Origin: Salisediminibacterium halotolerans
GTDB lineage: Bacteria; Bacillota; Bacilli; Bacillales; Salisediminibacteriaceae
DNA: 64,000 nucleotides
Assembly: GCF_003814815.1 (NCBI RefSeq)
Contig: NZ_RKQQ01000002.1
Location: forward strand, 248,001 to 312,000
Direction of reading: 5' to 3'
The notes beneath the pieces are model-generated. The model did not search any database. It was given only the letters and a program-made list of their open reading frames with translations, and was not told the DNA's origin. A program made the translations under genes and the position numbers. This document shows, piece after piece, positions 21,920 to 30,282 of this stretch. Position 1 is the first letter of the stretch, and every line of letters starts with the position of its first letter.

Positions 21920-21956
21920 AAAGAAATGCGTTCCGAAACGAACTGTCGGAACGCAA
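21920..21956 (-). terminator. Terminator of the CarD-like gene (minus strand)
   Basis: TGCGTTCCGA and TCGGAACGCA form a 10-bp stem, with a T-rich run (TTTCTTTATTT) on the minus strand after it. Confidence 0.8.
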
Positions 21957-21960
21957 TAAA

Positions 21961-22455
21961 TCAAGGTGTATGTTGACGGTGTCTTTCAAGAAAATGAACA
22001 GCTTCTGAATCTGTTAAAAACGGTACAGCTTTTAATTCGCTCAAGACAAATTGCTGCGCACGATCGAGGTTTTTTCTGTCTTCAATATGAAGTCCGTTTG
22101 TCCGCGAAGCTTCTTTTGCCGTCAGTTGCGCAATCACATGGGCAGCGTCAAAAATGCTCCCAGTTTTCAGCAACAGCTCGTTTTCTCTTGAATAGGATCT
22201 CGATTTGTTCTCAGGAGGCATTGTTTCATTGGCCGTCAGCGCTTCACGAAGAGCGGCCAATTCAGATTCTTGTATGACACTGCGCAGACCGGAATCGCCG
22301 ATTTTATTTTCAGGAAGCATTAACGTTACATTATTTAACGGAAAAAAAACGATAAAGTAGTTTAATTTTTTTCCCAAAATCTCTTTTTCCTCAATATCTT
22401 GAACTTTACCGGCACCGTGATAAGGGTAAACAACATGATCGCCAACACAAAACAT
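21961..22455 (-). CDS. CarD/CdnL-type transcription regulator
   Basis: The 164-residue protein begins FCVGDHVVYPYHGAGKV, the signature of the CarD/CdnL/TRCF RNA-polymerase-interacting domain (about 1-60), followed by a helical DNA-binding region (about 70-160). Such proteins bind the RNA polymerase beta subunit and stabilise open complexes at promoters. I chose the ATG at 22455 (GGAGG seven bases upstream) over the ATG at 22461. It lies where B. subtilis has the spore gene yqfQ and is transcribed away from cshB. Confidence 0.9.
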   Translation of the reverse strand: MFCVGDHVVYPYHGAGKVQDIEEKEILGKKLNYFIVFFPLNNVTLMLPENKIGDSGLRSVIQESELAALREALTANETMPPENKSRSYSRENELLLKTGSIFDAAHVIAQLTAKEASRTNGLHIEDRKNLDRAQQFVLSELKAVPFLTDSEAVHFLERHRQHTP

Positions 22456-22681
22456 ACACATACCTCCAACGTCATTATCTTTATATTGTACCATAAGTTA
22501 AAACAAACATAAAATTTTACAATGAACGAAGCAGTGAGTCAACAGATTAACGTCGTATGCATACATTTACCGCACGTTTACTGTTGAGTTGGCAATGGCA
22601 TCAGACGGCTGTTCATGATAAAATTAACAATTAGGTTCGTGAACGACTAAATTTGTTTTTGTAAAGAAAGAAGGTATCAAC

Positions 22682-23980
22682 ATGCCGCATAATTTTGAAC
22701 GATTTAAATTACAGCCTTTTTTAATAAACGGCTTAGAACAAGATGGCATTACATTGCCGACCGAAATTCAGGAAAGGATCATTCCGTCGGTTTTAAAAGG
22801 CGAGGATGTTATTGGCCGCTCAAAAACAGGGACAGGGAAAACACTCGCATTTATGCTCCCGCTTTTATCAAAGCTGGATCCGGAAAAAACGGAAACACAA
22901 GTAATTATCACAGCGCCGACGCGTGAACTGGCCGGGCAGCTGTATGATGTCTTGACGACATACAGTGCACAAAGCCCTGCTCCGATTACGACCCAGCTGA
23001 TCGTTGGCGGAACAGACCGGCTGCGCATGATTGACAAAGTAAAACAACAGCCGCATGTCATCGTCGGCACGCCTGGACGAATTTTGGATATGATGCGAGA
23101 ATATGCAATTCAGCCGGCAACAGTCCAGTCGTTTGTCGTTGATGAAGCTGATCAAATGCTGGATATGGGCTTTTTAGAGGATGTTGACACGATTGCTTCG
23201 CTTATGGACGAGGATTTGCAAATGCTTGTTTTCTCCGCGACTCTGCCGGAAAAGCTCCAGCCGTTTTTGAAAAAATATTTAAATCAGCCAAAGCACGTCG
23301 ATGTCCAGCCGAAAGTAACCTCGCCGCAAAATATGACGCACTGGCTTATTTCGGATCGCGACCGCGACCGGACCGAAGCGTTACTAAAAGTTACGCAGAC
23401 ACTGAACCCGTTTTTAGCGATCGTATTTGTAAATACGAAAGAGAATGCCGATCACGTTTATAAAGCGATGCTTGACGAAGGCTTAAATGTCGATTGCATA
23501 CACGGAGATATCCCGCCGCGCAACCGTAAAAAAGTGCTGAAAAAGCTGGAAAATGCAGAAGTGCAGTACGTGGTCGCTACTGATCTTGTCGCCAGAGGAA
23601 TAGATATTAAAGGGATCAGCCACATTATCAATTATGAAATACCGAAAGAACTTGAATATTACATTCACCGCGCCGGGCGGACGGCTCGAGCCGGCTGGGA
23701 AGGGCTCGTCATAACTGTTTACGGCCGTGATGATGAACAGGCGATAAAAAAACTTGAGGAACAGCAAATTGCATTCACGTATAAAGAGATTAAACAAGGG
23801 GAGTGGCGCACGATTGAAAAGCGTCAGCGCCCGATTGAACCGAAGTCTGAATATATGAATGCCAAGGCAAAGGCGATATTGAACCGTAAAGAGAAAGTCA
23901 AACCCGGTTATAAAAAGAAAAAGAAGCAGGAAGCAGATAAACAGATTCAGCGGAATAAACGGATAAAAAAGCGCAAATAA
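22682..23980 (+). CDS. cshB: DEAD-box RNA helicase CshB
   Basis: The 432-residue product shows the full helicase motif set: SKTGTGKT (I), PTRELA (Ia), GTPGR (Ib), VDEADQM (II, DEAD), SAT (III), FVNTKE (IV), ATDLVARGID (V) and HRAGRTARAG (VI). A Lys-rich tail (about 400-432) likely contacts RNA. CshB unwinds RNA at low temperature and in ribosome assembly. Position before nfo matches B. subtilis yqfR. Confidence 0.95.
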   Translation: MPHNFERFKLQPFLINGLEQDGITLPTEIQERIIPSVLKGEDVIGRSKTGTGKTLAFMLPLLSKLDPEKTETQVIITAPTRELAGQLYDVLTTYSAQSPAPITTQLIVGGTDRLRMIDKVKQQPHVIVGTPGRILDMMREYAIQPATVQSFVVDEADQMLDMGFLEDVDTIASLMDEDLQMLVFSATLPEKLQPFLKKYLNQPKHVDVQPKVTSPQNMTHWLISDRDRDRTEALLKVTQTLNPFLAIVFVNTKENADHVYKAMLDEGLNVDCIHGDIPPRNRKKVLKKLENAEVQYVVATDLVARGIDIKGISHIINYEIPKELEYYIHRAGRTARAGWEGLVITVYGRDDEQAIKKLEEQQIAFTYKEIKQGEWRTIEKRQRPIEPKSEYMNAKAKAILNRKEKVKPGYKKKKKQEADKQIQRNKRIKKRK

Positions 23981-24008
23981 TTAGACAGGATTAATCAGGG
24001 AGGTCATT

Positions 24009-24908
24009 ATGCTACTAGGTTCACATGTTTCCATGAGCGGAAAGAAAATGCTTCAAGCGGCAAGTGAAGAAGCCGCCTCATACGGGGCCAACACGTTTAT
24101 GATTTATACAGGTGCTCCGCAAAATACCCGCCGCAAAGCTGTCGAGGATCTCAATATCGAAAACGGAACAGCGCATATGGCAGAGCACGGGATTCAGGAT
24201 ATTGTTGTGCACGCTCCTTATATCATCAATATTGCCAATACGACAAAACCCGAAACCTTTCAGCTAGGCGTCGATTTTTTAAAAAGCGAAGTAGACAGAA
24301 CGGAAGCATTAGGTTCGAAACAAATTGTTCTTCATCCGGGGTCTCATGTCGGAGAGGGTGCTGATAAAGGAATTGCCAAAATTATTGAAGGTTTAAATGA
24401 AGTTCTCGACCCTGATATCGATGTGCAAATCGCCTTGGAAACGATGGCAGGCAAAGGTTCTGAATGCGGCCGGTCGTTTGATGAAATCGCCCGGATTATT
24501 GACGGCGTCACGCATAACGAAAAATTGTCCGTTTGCTTTGATACATGTCACGTGCACGATGCCGGCTATGATATTATCAATGATATTGATGGCGTGATCA
24601 GCTCGTTTGATCAGATCATTGGCTTAGACAGGTTGAAAGTTTTGCATGTTAATGACAGCAAAAATCCATGCGGAGCACAAAAAGACCGGCATGAAAATAT
24701 CGGATTTGGTTACATCGGTTTTGAAGCGATTGACCGGATTCTTTATCATCAAGCGTTTACAGACATTCCGAAAATACTTGAAACGCCTTACGTCGGTACA
24801 GACAAAAAGAACAAACGGCCGCCGTATAAACTTGAGATTGACATGCTTCACAGCAGAACGTTCAACGGGGAATTAAAAAATCAATTGCTTCGTGACATTG
24901 GACAATAA
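24009..24908 (+). CDS. nfo: Endonuclease IV
   Basis: The 299-residue AP endonuclease repairs abasic sites. Zinc-ligand regions are seen in order: [59 protein letters not shown] and ETPYVG. It lies 28 bp after cshB and ends with its own terminator. Confidence 0.97.
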   Translation: MLLGSHVSMSGKKMLQAASEEAASYGANTFMIYTGAPQNTRRKAVEDLNIENGTAHMAEHGIQDIVVHAPYIINIANTTKPETFQLGVDFLKSEVDRTEALGSKQIVLHPGSHVGEGADKGIAKIIEGLNEVLDPDIDVQIALETMAGKGSECGRSFDEIARIIDGVTHNEKLSVCFDTCHVHDAGYDIINDIDGVISSFDQIIGLDRLKVLHVNDSKNPCGAQKDRHENIGFGYIGFEAIDRILYHQAFTDIPKILETPYVGTDKKNKRPPYKLEIDMLHSRTFNGELKNQLLRDIGQ

Positions 24909-25036
24909 GATCTATTGCTGCCTGGGCAGTTGACAAACGATTATTTTGATCTCAGCGATGAACAGATACGATTCAAAGAAGGACGATGCGTTGTCATCTG
25001 CTCTTTAAACAAGGTTGGAAACCCACGGCAACTAAG
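24909..25036. other. Gap after nfo with no recognised gene
   Basis: The stretch before the nfo terminator holds no frame that I would call a gene. A 62-codon frame from 24915 runs straight through the terminator hairpin and has no ribosome site. The DUF2624 gene (yqfT) found here in B. subtilis was not seen. Confidence 0.6.
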
Positions 25037-25068
25037 AATGGCCCTCACGGATGTGAGAGCCATTTTTT
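25037..25068 (+). terminator. Terminator after nfo
   Basis: AATGGCCCTCAC and GTGAGAGCCATT form a 12-base stem with one mismatch, followed by TTTTTT. Confidence 0.85.
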
Positions 25069-25150
25069 ACATAAAAAGAAATATTTGGTCCCGTCCGGGT
25101 TAGCAGAAAAATAATCCTGCTGTGAAAGCGGGCTCTTTGCAATTGGATAT

Positions 25151-25179
25151 TTGAATTTTTGCAGATAATCTTATATAAT
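25151..25179 (+). promoter_or_regulatory. SigA promoter of the Mn-type ABC operon
   Basis: TTGAAT (25151-25156), a 17-base spacer and TATAAT (25174-25179). It lies in the 193 bp between the nfo terminator and the ABC ATPase gene; apart from the operator-like site below I see nothing else there. Confidence 0.75.
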
Positions 25180-25191
25180 ATAAGCAGATAA

Positions 25192-25213
25192 AAAGTTTAC
25201 CTAGACCAACTTT
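25192..25213 (+). promoter_or_regulatory. Possible MntR operator
   Basis: AAAGTT-N10-AACTTT forms an interrupted palindrome about 12 bases after the -10 box. Its sequence (AGTTTACCTAGACCAACTT) resembles, from memory, Bacillus MntR boxes with about two thirds identity. A repressor here would block promoter clearance. The assignment is inference supported by the downstream manganese-type transporter. Confidence 0.4.
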
Positions 25214-25261
25214 ATGAACTTTATGCAATAATGAGTTTTTGCCAGCAAAGGAGAGTAGCTT

Positions 25262-26017
25262 ATGAAAGATATCGGAACTGTCGACGTTGCAAATTTATCG
25301 GTGTACTATCATAAATTTTCCGCGTTGCAAAATATCTCTTTTTCAACTGCTGAAGGGACGATTATCGGCGTTATCGGTCCGAACGGCGCCGGTAAATCAA
25401 CGTTAATGAAAGCGATGTTGAACCTGGAAAAAAGTCAGGGAACAACGACATTTAACGGTCGGCCTGTTTCAGAAGTGCGCAAGCAGATTGCTTATGTTCC
25501 CCAGCGCTCGGAAATAGATTGGGATTTTCCGGTCAGAGTGGAGGATGTTGTACTGATGGGACGTTATATGCACGTTCCTTGGTATAAAAAAATGAGCAAA
25601 CAAGACCGTCAAACGGCTTATGAAGCATTGGAAAAGACCGGGATGGAAGAATTTAGAAACCGCCAAATCGGTGAATTGTCCGGCGGCCAGCAGCAGCGGG
25701 TGTTTATTGCCCGGGCACTTGCGCAAGATGCCGATTATTTTTTTCTTGATGAACCGTTTGTCGGTATCGACATGAAATCAGAACAAATTATTGTGAGCCT
25801 CCTGCATGATCTTCGGCGTCAAAACAAAACGATTTTTGTTATTCACCATGATTTAAGTAAAGTTGAATCATATTTTGACCGTCTGCTTTTGCTCAATCAG
25901 CGGTTGATCGCTTACGGCACCGTGAGCGAGGTCTATAAACCGGAGAATTTAAAAGCAGCATACGGCGGAAGTGCGGCTGTTTTAAATGATGACAGTGTTG
26001 TGGTGGTGCAATCATGA
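25262..26017 (+). CDS. mntB: Manganese-type ABC transporter ATPase
   Basis: The 251-residue ATPase has Walker A GPNGAGKST (about 39-47), the Q-loop region YVPQRSEIDWDFPV (the SEIDWDFP stretch is typical of Mn/Zn-family MntB/TroB ATPases), signature LSGGQQQR, Walker B YFFLDEP and switch His in VIHHD. It energises metal import with the permease encoded next, which it overlaps by 4 bp. B. subtilis mntABCD also encodes a solute-binding lipoprotein; none is encoded next to this pair. Confidence 0.9.
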   Translation: MKDIGTVDVANLSVYYHKFSALQNISFSTAEGTIIGVIGPNGAGKSTLMKAMLNLEKSQGTTTFNGRPVSEVRKQIAYVPQRSEIDWDFPVRVEDVVLMGRYMHVPWYKKMSKQDRQTAYEALEKTGMEEFRNRQIGELSGGQQQRVFIARALAQDADYFFLDEPFVGIDMKSEQIIVSLLHDLRRQNKTIFVIHHDLSKVESYFDRLLLLNQRLIAYGTVSEVYKPENLKAAYGGSAAVLNDDSVVVVQS

Positions 26018-26889
26018 TCGAACAGCTAGATTCATTTATTTATCAGCTTATGAATTATCCTTACCTGCAAAATGCTATGCTGGCAGCTGTACTTGTCGGA
26101 ATCATCTGCGGATTGATCGGCTGTTTTATTATTATGCGCGGGATGGCTTTGATGGGGGATGCGATTTCACATGCAGTGCTCCCCGGAGTTGTTGCTGCCT
26201 ACATGATCGGTGTCAGTTTTTTCATCGGTGCAGTCATTACCGGGGTTATAACGGCTTTATTAATCGGTTATATTTCACAAAACAGCCGTATAAAAGAAGA
26301 TTCTGCGATCGGAATTATGTTTACTGCAATGTTTGCCCTCGGTGTCGTGATGATTACTTCTCTGTCGGGAACCGGGGTAGATTTGTGGCATATTTTGTTT
26401 GGAAATGTGCTTGCGGTCGGCAGCACAGATGTATCGATTACAATGGGGATCGGCATCATAGTGATTTTGATGATCCTTGTATTTTACCGTCCGCTGTTAT
26501 TAACAACGTTTGATCCGACGATGGCAAAAGCCTCTGGATTGCCGGTAAAGTTGATCCATTACGTATTGATGCTCCTGTTGTCATTAGTCACGGTAGCATC
26601 GCTGCAGACCGTCGGGATCATCCTAGTCGTTGCTATGCTGATAACACCGGGAGCGACAGCGTATTTGTTAACGGACCGGTTTTCCGTCATGCTCGTACTT
26701 GCTGCCGCTTTCGGTGTTATGTCTGCAGTTATCGGCATTTATTTTTCAGTGTTGTATGATGTCGCCTCGGGAGCATCGATCGTTCTGGTTGCTTCAGCAT
26801 TTTTTGTCATCGTATTTTTATTCGGACCAAAACGCGGGCTCGTGATCCGCTGGATAACAGGTTTGAGAAGGCAGAGTTCAACGGCTTGA
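26014..26889 (+). CDS. mntC: Manganese-type ABC transporter permease
   Basis: The 291-residue ABC-3 family permease has about eight hydrophobic segments and the family motif GDAISHAVLPGVV near residue 48, which contacts the ATPase. It is encoded directly after the ATPase with a 4-bp overlap. The metal is inferred to be Mn from the ATPase subfamily and the operator-like site. No substrate-binding protein follows; the next gene is an unrelated transglycosylase behind its own promoter. Confidence 0.88.
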   Translation: MIEQLDSFIYQLMNYPYLQNAMLAAVLVGIICGLIGCFIIMRGMALMGDAISHAVLPGVVAAYMIGVSFFIGAVITGVITALLIGYISQNSRIKEDSAIGIMFTAMFALGVVMITSLSGTGVDLWHILFGNVLAVGSTDVSITMGIGIIVILMILVFYRPLLLTTFDPTMAKASGLPVKLIHYVLMLLLSLVTVASLQTVGIILVVAMLITPGATAYLLTDRFSVMLVLAAAFGVMSAVIGIYFSVLYDVASGASIVLVASAFFVIVFLFGPKRGLVIRWITGLRRQSSTA

Positions 26890-26920
26890 GTAAATAAATG
26901 GTAAAAATAAGGCGATCTTT

Positions 26921-26949
26921 TTGCAATTTCCTCCTTCTTGCGTTATAGT
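26921..26949 (+). promoter_or_regulatory. SigA promoter of the transglycosylase gene
   Basis: TTGCAA (26921-26926), a 17-base spacer and TATAGT (26944-26949). Confidence 0.65.
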
Positions 26950-27001
26950 GTTGTGCGACAGCCTTTCTTTTCTGAAGGCTGCAATAAAAGGAGGGACGTG
27001 A

Positions 27002-27724
27002 ATGCGTCTGAAAATATTTTTTGCCGTTTCCGTTATTGTCCTGCTCAGTATCGGCTCGCTGCAATTGGCTGATATGTATGCAGAGACAGAAGCAGAAGTT
27101 GAAAAACTGGAAGCTGCCAAAGTGGAGATGGAACGCGAACACATTTCAGCCTCAGAAATACAAAAAATGAATGAATTTACAGAACAGCTGCCGGATGACG
27201 GGTTAGAGTTCACATATCATCAATGGAATGAAGCTGAGGAAAAAGCTGCAAAAATGTATGAGGACTCCGACGGAGAATTTAAGAAAGACTGGGGGATGTT
27301 TCTCAGCATCAAAGCTGAAAAAAATGAAATTAATCCATTCATCGTTTATGAATTGTTAAAAGTTGAGACAGGCGATCAATTTGATCCGGACATGGTAGGG
27401 CCAGAAACATCAGATGGCCACGCTTACGGCCTCGCTCAATTTATGAAGAATACAGGGCCGTGGATAGCGGATAAAGCCGGATTAGATTATGAGCACGAAA
27501 AATTATTTGATCCGTATTATGCAATGCATTTATCAGTGACGTATCTTGATTATTTATATGATGAGTACGACGGTAACTGGGACAAAGCGCTGACAGCTTA
27601 TCATCGCGGGATGGACGGAATGGAACAGTATAAAGATGAACACGGAGATGCTAAGAGCTGGTATGCTGTTGATATTCAAGAAGACGCACGGGAAACAGCG
27701 GGCGACTTAGTCACCTTTGAATAA
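27002..27724 (+). CDS. Secreted lytic transglycosylase (SLT/GH23-like)
   Basis: The 240-residue protein has an N-terminal signal or anchor segment (residues about 3-22), a charged helical linker, and an SLT-like domain (about 105-225). The domain shows ELLKVETGDQFDPDMVGP (candidate catalytic Glu in KVETG), YGLAQFMKNTGPWIA and ALTAYHRGMDG, all typical of lysozyme-like transglycosylases. It likely cleaves peptidoglycan outside the membrane. AAAGGAGGG precedes the ATG. It is not part of this region in B. subtilis. Substrate specificity cannot be read from the sequence. Confidence 0.82.
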   Translation: MRLKIFFAVSVIVLLSIGSLQLADMYAETEAEVEKLEAAKVEMEREHISASEIQKMNEFTEQLPDDGLEFTYHQWNEAEEKAAKMYEDSDGEFKKDWGMFLSIKAEKNEINPFIVYELLKVETGDQFDPDMVGPETSDGHAYGLAQFMKNTGPWIADKAGLDYEHEKLFDPYYAMHLSVTYLDYLYDEYDGNWDKALTAYHRGMDGMEQYKDEHGDAKSWYAVDIQEDARETAGDLVTFE

Positions 27725-27733
27725 TGATTAAAC

Positions 27734-27759
27734 AGAGACGCCTTTTTACAGGCGTCTCT
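27734..27759 (+). terminator. Terminator hairpin after the transglycosylase gene (left duplicate)
   Basis: AGAGACGCC and GGCGTCTCT form a 9-bp stem. It lacks a T run now, because repeat copy A begins 7 bases later. A near-identical hairpin lies on the other side of the repeat at 28182-28206. Confidence 0.75.
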
Positions 27760-27765
27760 CAGGTT

Positions 27766-28176
27766 TGTTGACAAAGTCATGACATCGATCGATGTCATGT
27801 TAAAAGGAACGGATGACGACGCATCGTCCGGCTTCTTTCACCTGAAGGTATCACTGCGACATCGGCTCAAAAAGACTTCGCCGTGTCTTACTAGTCCGCG
27901 GGCGAGCGCCGAGCCGCTTCGGGCTGATGCCCTGCAGGGTCTCGTCTATCTCGCTATCCCGCAGGAGAAAGCCGGGATGCTGAGTCATCCTCTTTTTTGA
28001 AGCGAGTGTATTGATAAATAAAGAAGCCATGCATCCACTCCTCCGACGCCTCCGGGAAAGCAAGCGACGAAGATCCGGATTCGGCGGCCTCAGACCGCCG
28101 AATACTAGCTGAGTCCTTGCCCGGGGCAAGCGGAGGGTAGTGGATTCATGGCTGACATAAATATAGTTTGTCTACA
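27766..28176 (+). repeat. Terminator-associated repeat, copy A (411 bp)
   Basis: The ends are TGTTGACAAA and TTTGTCTACA, a 10-bp imperfect terminal inverted repeat. It is flanked on both sides by the same hairpin (AGAGACGCC...GGCGTCTCT). Inside lie a perfect 22-bp palindrome (arms CATGACATCGA / TCGATGTCATG, 27778-27799), the hairpin ATTCGGCGG...CCGCCGAAT (28079-28103), and CTTGCCC-GGGCAAG type palindromes. It is nearly identical, and equal in length, to copy D (52224-52634), and related in inverted orientation to copies B and C. Short frames within it are not conserved among copies, so I regard it as non-coding. Confidence 0.9.
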
Positions 28177-28181
28177 GTTTA

Positions 28182-28206
28182 AGAGACGCCTTTAAAAGGC
28201 GTCTCT
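28182..28206 (-). terminator. Terminator of ppk (right duplicate)
   Basis: The stem AGAGACGCC / GGCGTCTCT lies directly after the ppk stop codon on the minus strand. It duplicates the hairpin at 27734-27759. Confidence 0.75.
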
Positions 28207-30282
28207 TTAGTTATCTTCAGGTTCTTGCAGCACATCTTCAAATAATTTCAGCTGACTTTGAAACTTATGCTGTGATCCGGTTTGGCGGGGATAATGGTAG
28301 GAGCCGTCAGCTTGCTGAATTCTCGCTTTTACATTATCTTTTAATCCGGCATACAATACTTGAACAACCCGTTTTTTTACGTGTGACGAGTGTACTGGAA
28401 ATAGAATTTCGATCCGTTTATCCATGTTTCGGGTCATCCAGTCAGCTGAAGACAAGAAGACCGACGGATTGCCGTTGTTGTGAAAGTAGAAAATTCGGCT
28501 GTGTTCCAAAAAACGGTCAACGATGCTTCGTACGGAAATGTTGTCACTGACTCCCGGAATGCCGGGGCGCAAACAGCATATCCCGCGGACGATCAGATCG
28601 ATTTTCACCCCTTCACAACTCGCTTCGTAAATTTTTAAAATCAGCGGTTTATCGGTTAAGGAATTCATTTTGGCAATGATCCGTCCATTGCCGAATTGAC
28701 GGTGGAAATCAATTTCTGAGTCGATCTGTTCGCAAAACGTGTCCCTGAGCTCAGAAGGGGCGACAGCAATGTTTTGCCAGGCTGGTTTTTCCCCGTAACC
28801 GCTTAAGAAATTAAAAAATTGAACAGCGTCGCTTCCAAATGAAGGGGAAGCTGTTAACAAACTGATATCCGTGTATAGCTTTGCTGTCGAATCATTGTAG
28901 TTGCCGGTGCCAAGATGAACGTACTGCTGTGTTTTGTCGTTTTCATAGCGGATGATCAAGGTAATTTTGCTGTGCGTTTTTAACCCGTTGAAACCGTAAA
29001 TGACATGCACGCCCGCCTGCTCAAGTTCTTTTGCCCAATGAATGTTTTGTTCTTCGTCAAAACGGGCTTTCAATTCCAAGAGCACGGTGACTTGTTTTCC
29101 ATTTTTTGCTGCTTGAATTAACGAGGCGATAATCGGTGACTGGCCGCTCACCCGGTATAATGTTTGTTTTATCGCCATTACTTGCGGGTCATGAGCTGCT
29201 TTATTAAGGAGATCGACAACCGGCTCAAACGATTCATACGGGTGGTGTAAAAACACGTCTTTCTTTTTTAGCAGCTGAAAAATATCCGTATCTTCTTTTA
29301 AATCAAGCGGAGGCTGAGGAATTAAAGAATCGAACGTCAAATGCGGACAGCGGTCTTTTAATTGATCGTACAAGGAAAAAAGAAACGTATAATCGAGCGG
29401 GCCTTTTAGCCAATACTCATCTTCGGGGTGAAGCTCTAAAACATCGATTAAAAAACGCCGGACATTTTCATCTGTACGCCCTGTTTGAAATTCAATGCGA
29501 ACGGCAGCCCCGCGCTTTCTTTGCTGCAATTCTTTTTCAATAGCAAGAAGCAGGTCGCGAGCCCCCTCTTCGTGAATCGTTAAATCGGCATTTCTTGTAA
29601 TACGAAACGGAGTAACTGAATAAATAGCGCTTTCAGGAAACAGATCGCCGATAAAAACACTTATCAAATCTTCAAGCAAAACAAAATGTTCGGCTGTTTC
29701 ATCTTGAATCGGTATGAACCTTTGCAGCAATGAAGGGACTTGCACAAGGATTAGCCGCATCGACGCGGAGTAATTCTCTGATTTTAATGTCACAGCAAGG
29801 TTTAAGGATTTATTACGCAACAGCGGGAAAGGACGGGATGAATCAATCGCTAACGGTGTAAGGACAGGGACTACATTGTCATGAAAATAGTGCTTCAACG
29901 CTGTTTTCTGTTTCGGACTCAACTGATTGACGAACCGGAGTGAAATGTTTTCTCGCTCCATTCTCGGCAATAAGATCTCATTGAAAAGCCGGTCTTGTTT
30001 TGTAACAAGTGTGCGGGTTTTGTCTGCGATCTTTTCAAGCTGTTCTTTCGGCGTAAGCCAAGATTTATTATCCGGTTTATTGTAACCGGCTTTCACTTGG
30101 TCTTTTAGTCCGGCAACGCGAATCATGAAAAATTCATCTAAATTCGAAGAGAAAATCGCCGTAAATTTCAGTTGTTCTAACAGCGGATTTAACTCGTCGT
30201 CTGCTTCCTGCAATACGCGTTCATTAAAAGAAAGCCAGCTGAGCTCCCGGTTATTAAAATGATTTGGCTGGTCTAAATTCAT
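28207..30282 (-). CDS. ppk: Polyphosphate kinase
   Basis: Ppk polymerises phosphate from ATP into polyphosphate. The product of about 691 residues starts NREL-SWLSFNERVL (N domain), has the head domain, and shows the PLD-like catalytic half with IKQTLYRVSGQS, LLELKARFDEEQNIHWA, and GLKTHSKITLI (with the phospho-accepting His). The ATG at 30282 (MNLDQPNHF) with an AGGG site is preferred over the ATG at 30300. It overlaps ppx by 29 bp. This gene pair is absent from the matching B. subtilis block. Confidence 0.96.
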   Translation of the reverse strand: MNLDQPNHFNNRELSWLSFNERVLQEADDELNPLLEQLKFTAIFSSNLDEFFMIRVAGLKDQVKAGYNKPDNKSWLTPKEQLEKIADKTRTLVTKQDRLFNEILLPRMERENISLRFVNQLSPKQKTALKHYFHDNVVPVLTPLAIDSSRPFPLLRNKSLNLAVTLKSENYSASMRLILVQVPSLLQRFIPIQDETAEHFVLLEDLISVFIGDLFPESAIYSVTPFRITRNADLTIHEEGARDLLLAIEKELQQRKRGAAVRIEFQTGRTDENVRRFLIDVLELHPEDEYWLKGPLDYTFLFSLYDQLKDRCPHLTFDSLIPQPPLDLKEDTDIFQLLKKKDVFLHHPYESFEPVVDLLNKAAHDPQVMAIKQTLYRVSGQSPIIASLIQAAKNGKQVTVLLELKARFDEEQNIHWAKELEQAGVHVIYGFNGLKTHSKITLIIRYENDKTQQYVHLGTGNYNDSTAKLYTDISLLTASPSFGSDAVQFFNFLSGYGEKPAWQNIAVAPSELRDTFCEQIDSEIDFHRQFGNGRIIAKMNSLTDKPLILKIYEASCEGVKIDLIVRGICCLRPGIPGVSDNISVRSIVDRFLEHSRIFYFHNNGNPSVFLSSADWMTRNMDKRIEILFPVHSSHVKKRVVQVLYAGLKDNVKARIQQADGSYHYPRQTGSQHKFQSQLKLFEDVLQEPEDN

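Noticed and set aside
22495-22681. Promoters in the divergent CarD-cshB gap
   Set aside because: TTGGCA at 22589-22594 and AT-rich boxes exist, but no pair has an acceptable spacing, so I did not list one.
24915-25103. A 62-codon frame after nfo
   Set aside because: It reads through the nfo terminator hairpin, has no ribosome site, and shows no family pattern.
27779-28129. Open frames of 73 and 92 codons within repeat copy A, and the related 119-codon frame in copy D
   Set aside because: They follow the GC-rich repeat, lack ribosome sites, end at different points in A and D and are broken in copies B and C. They are by-products of the repeat, not genes.
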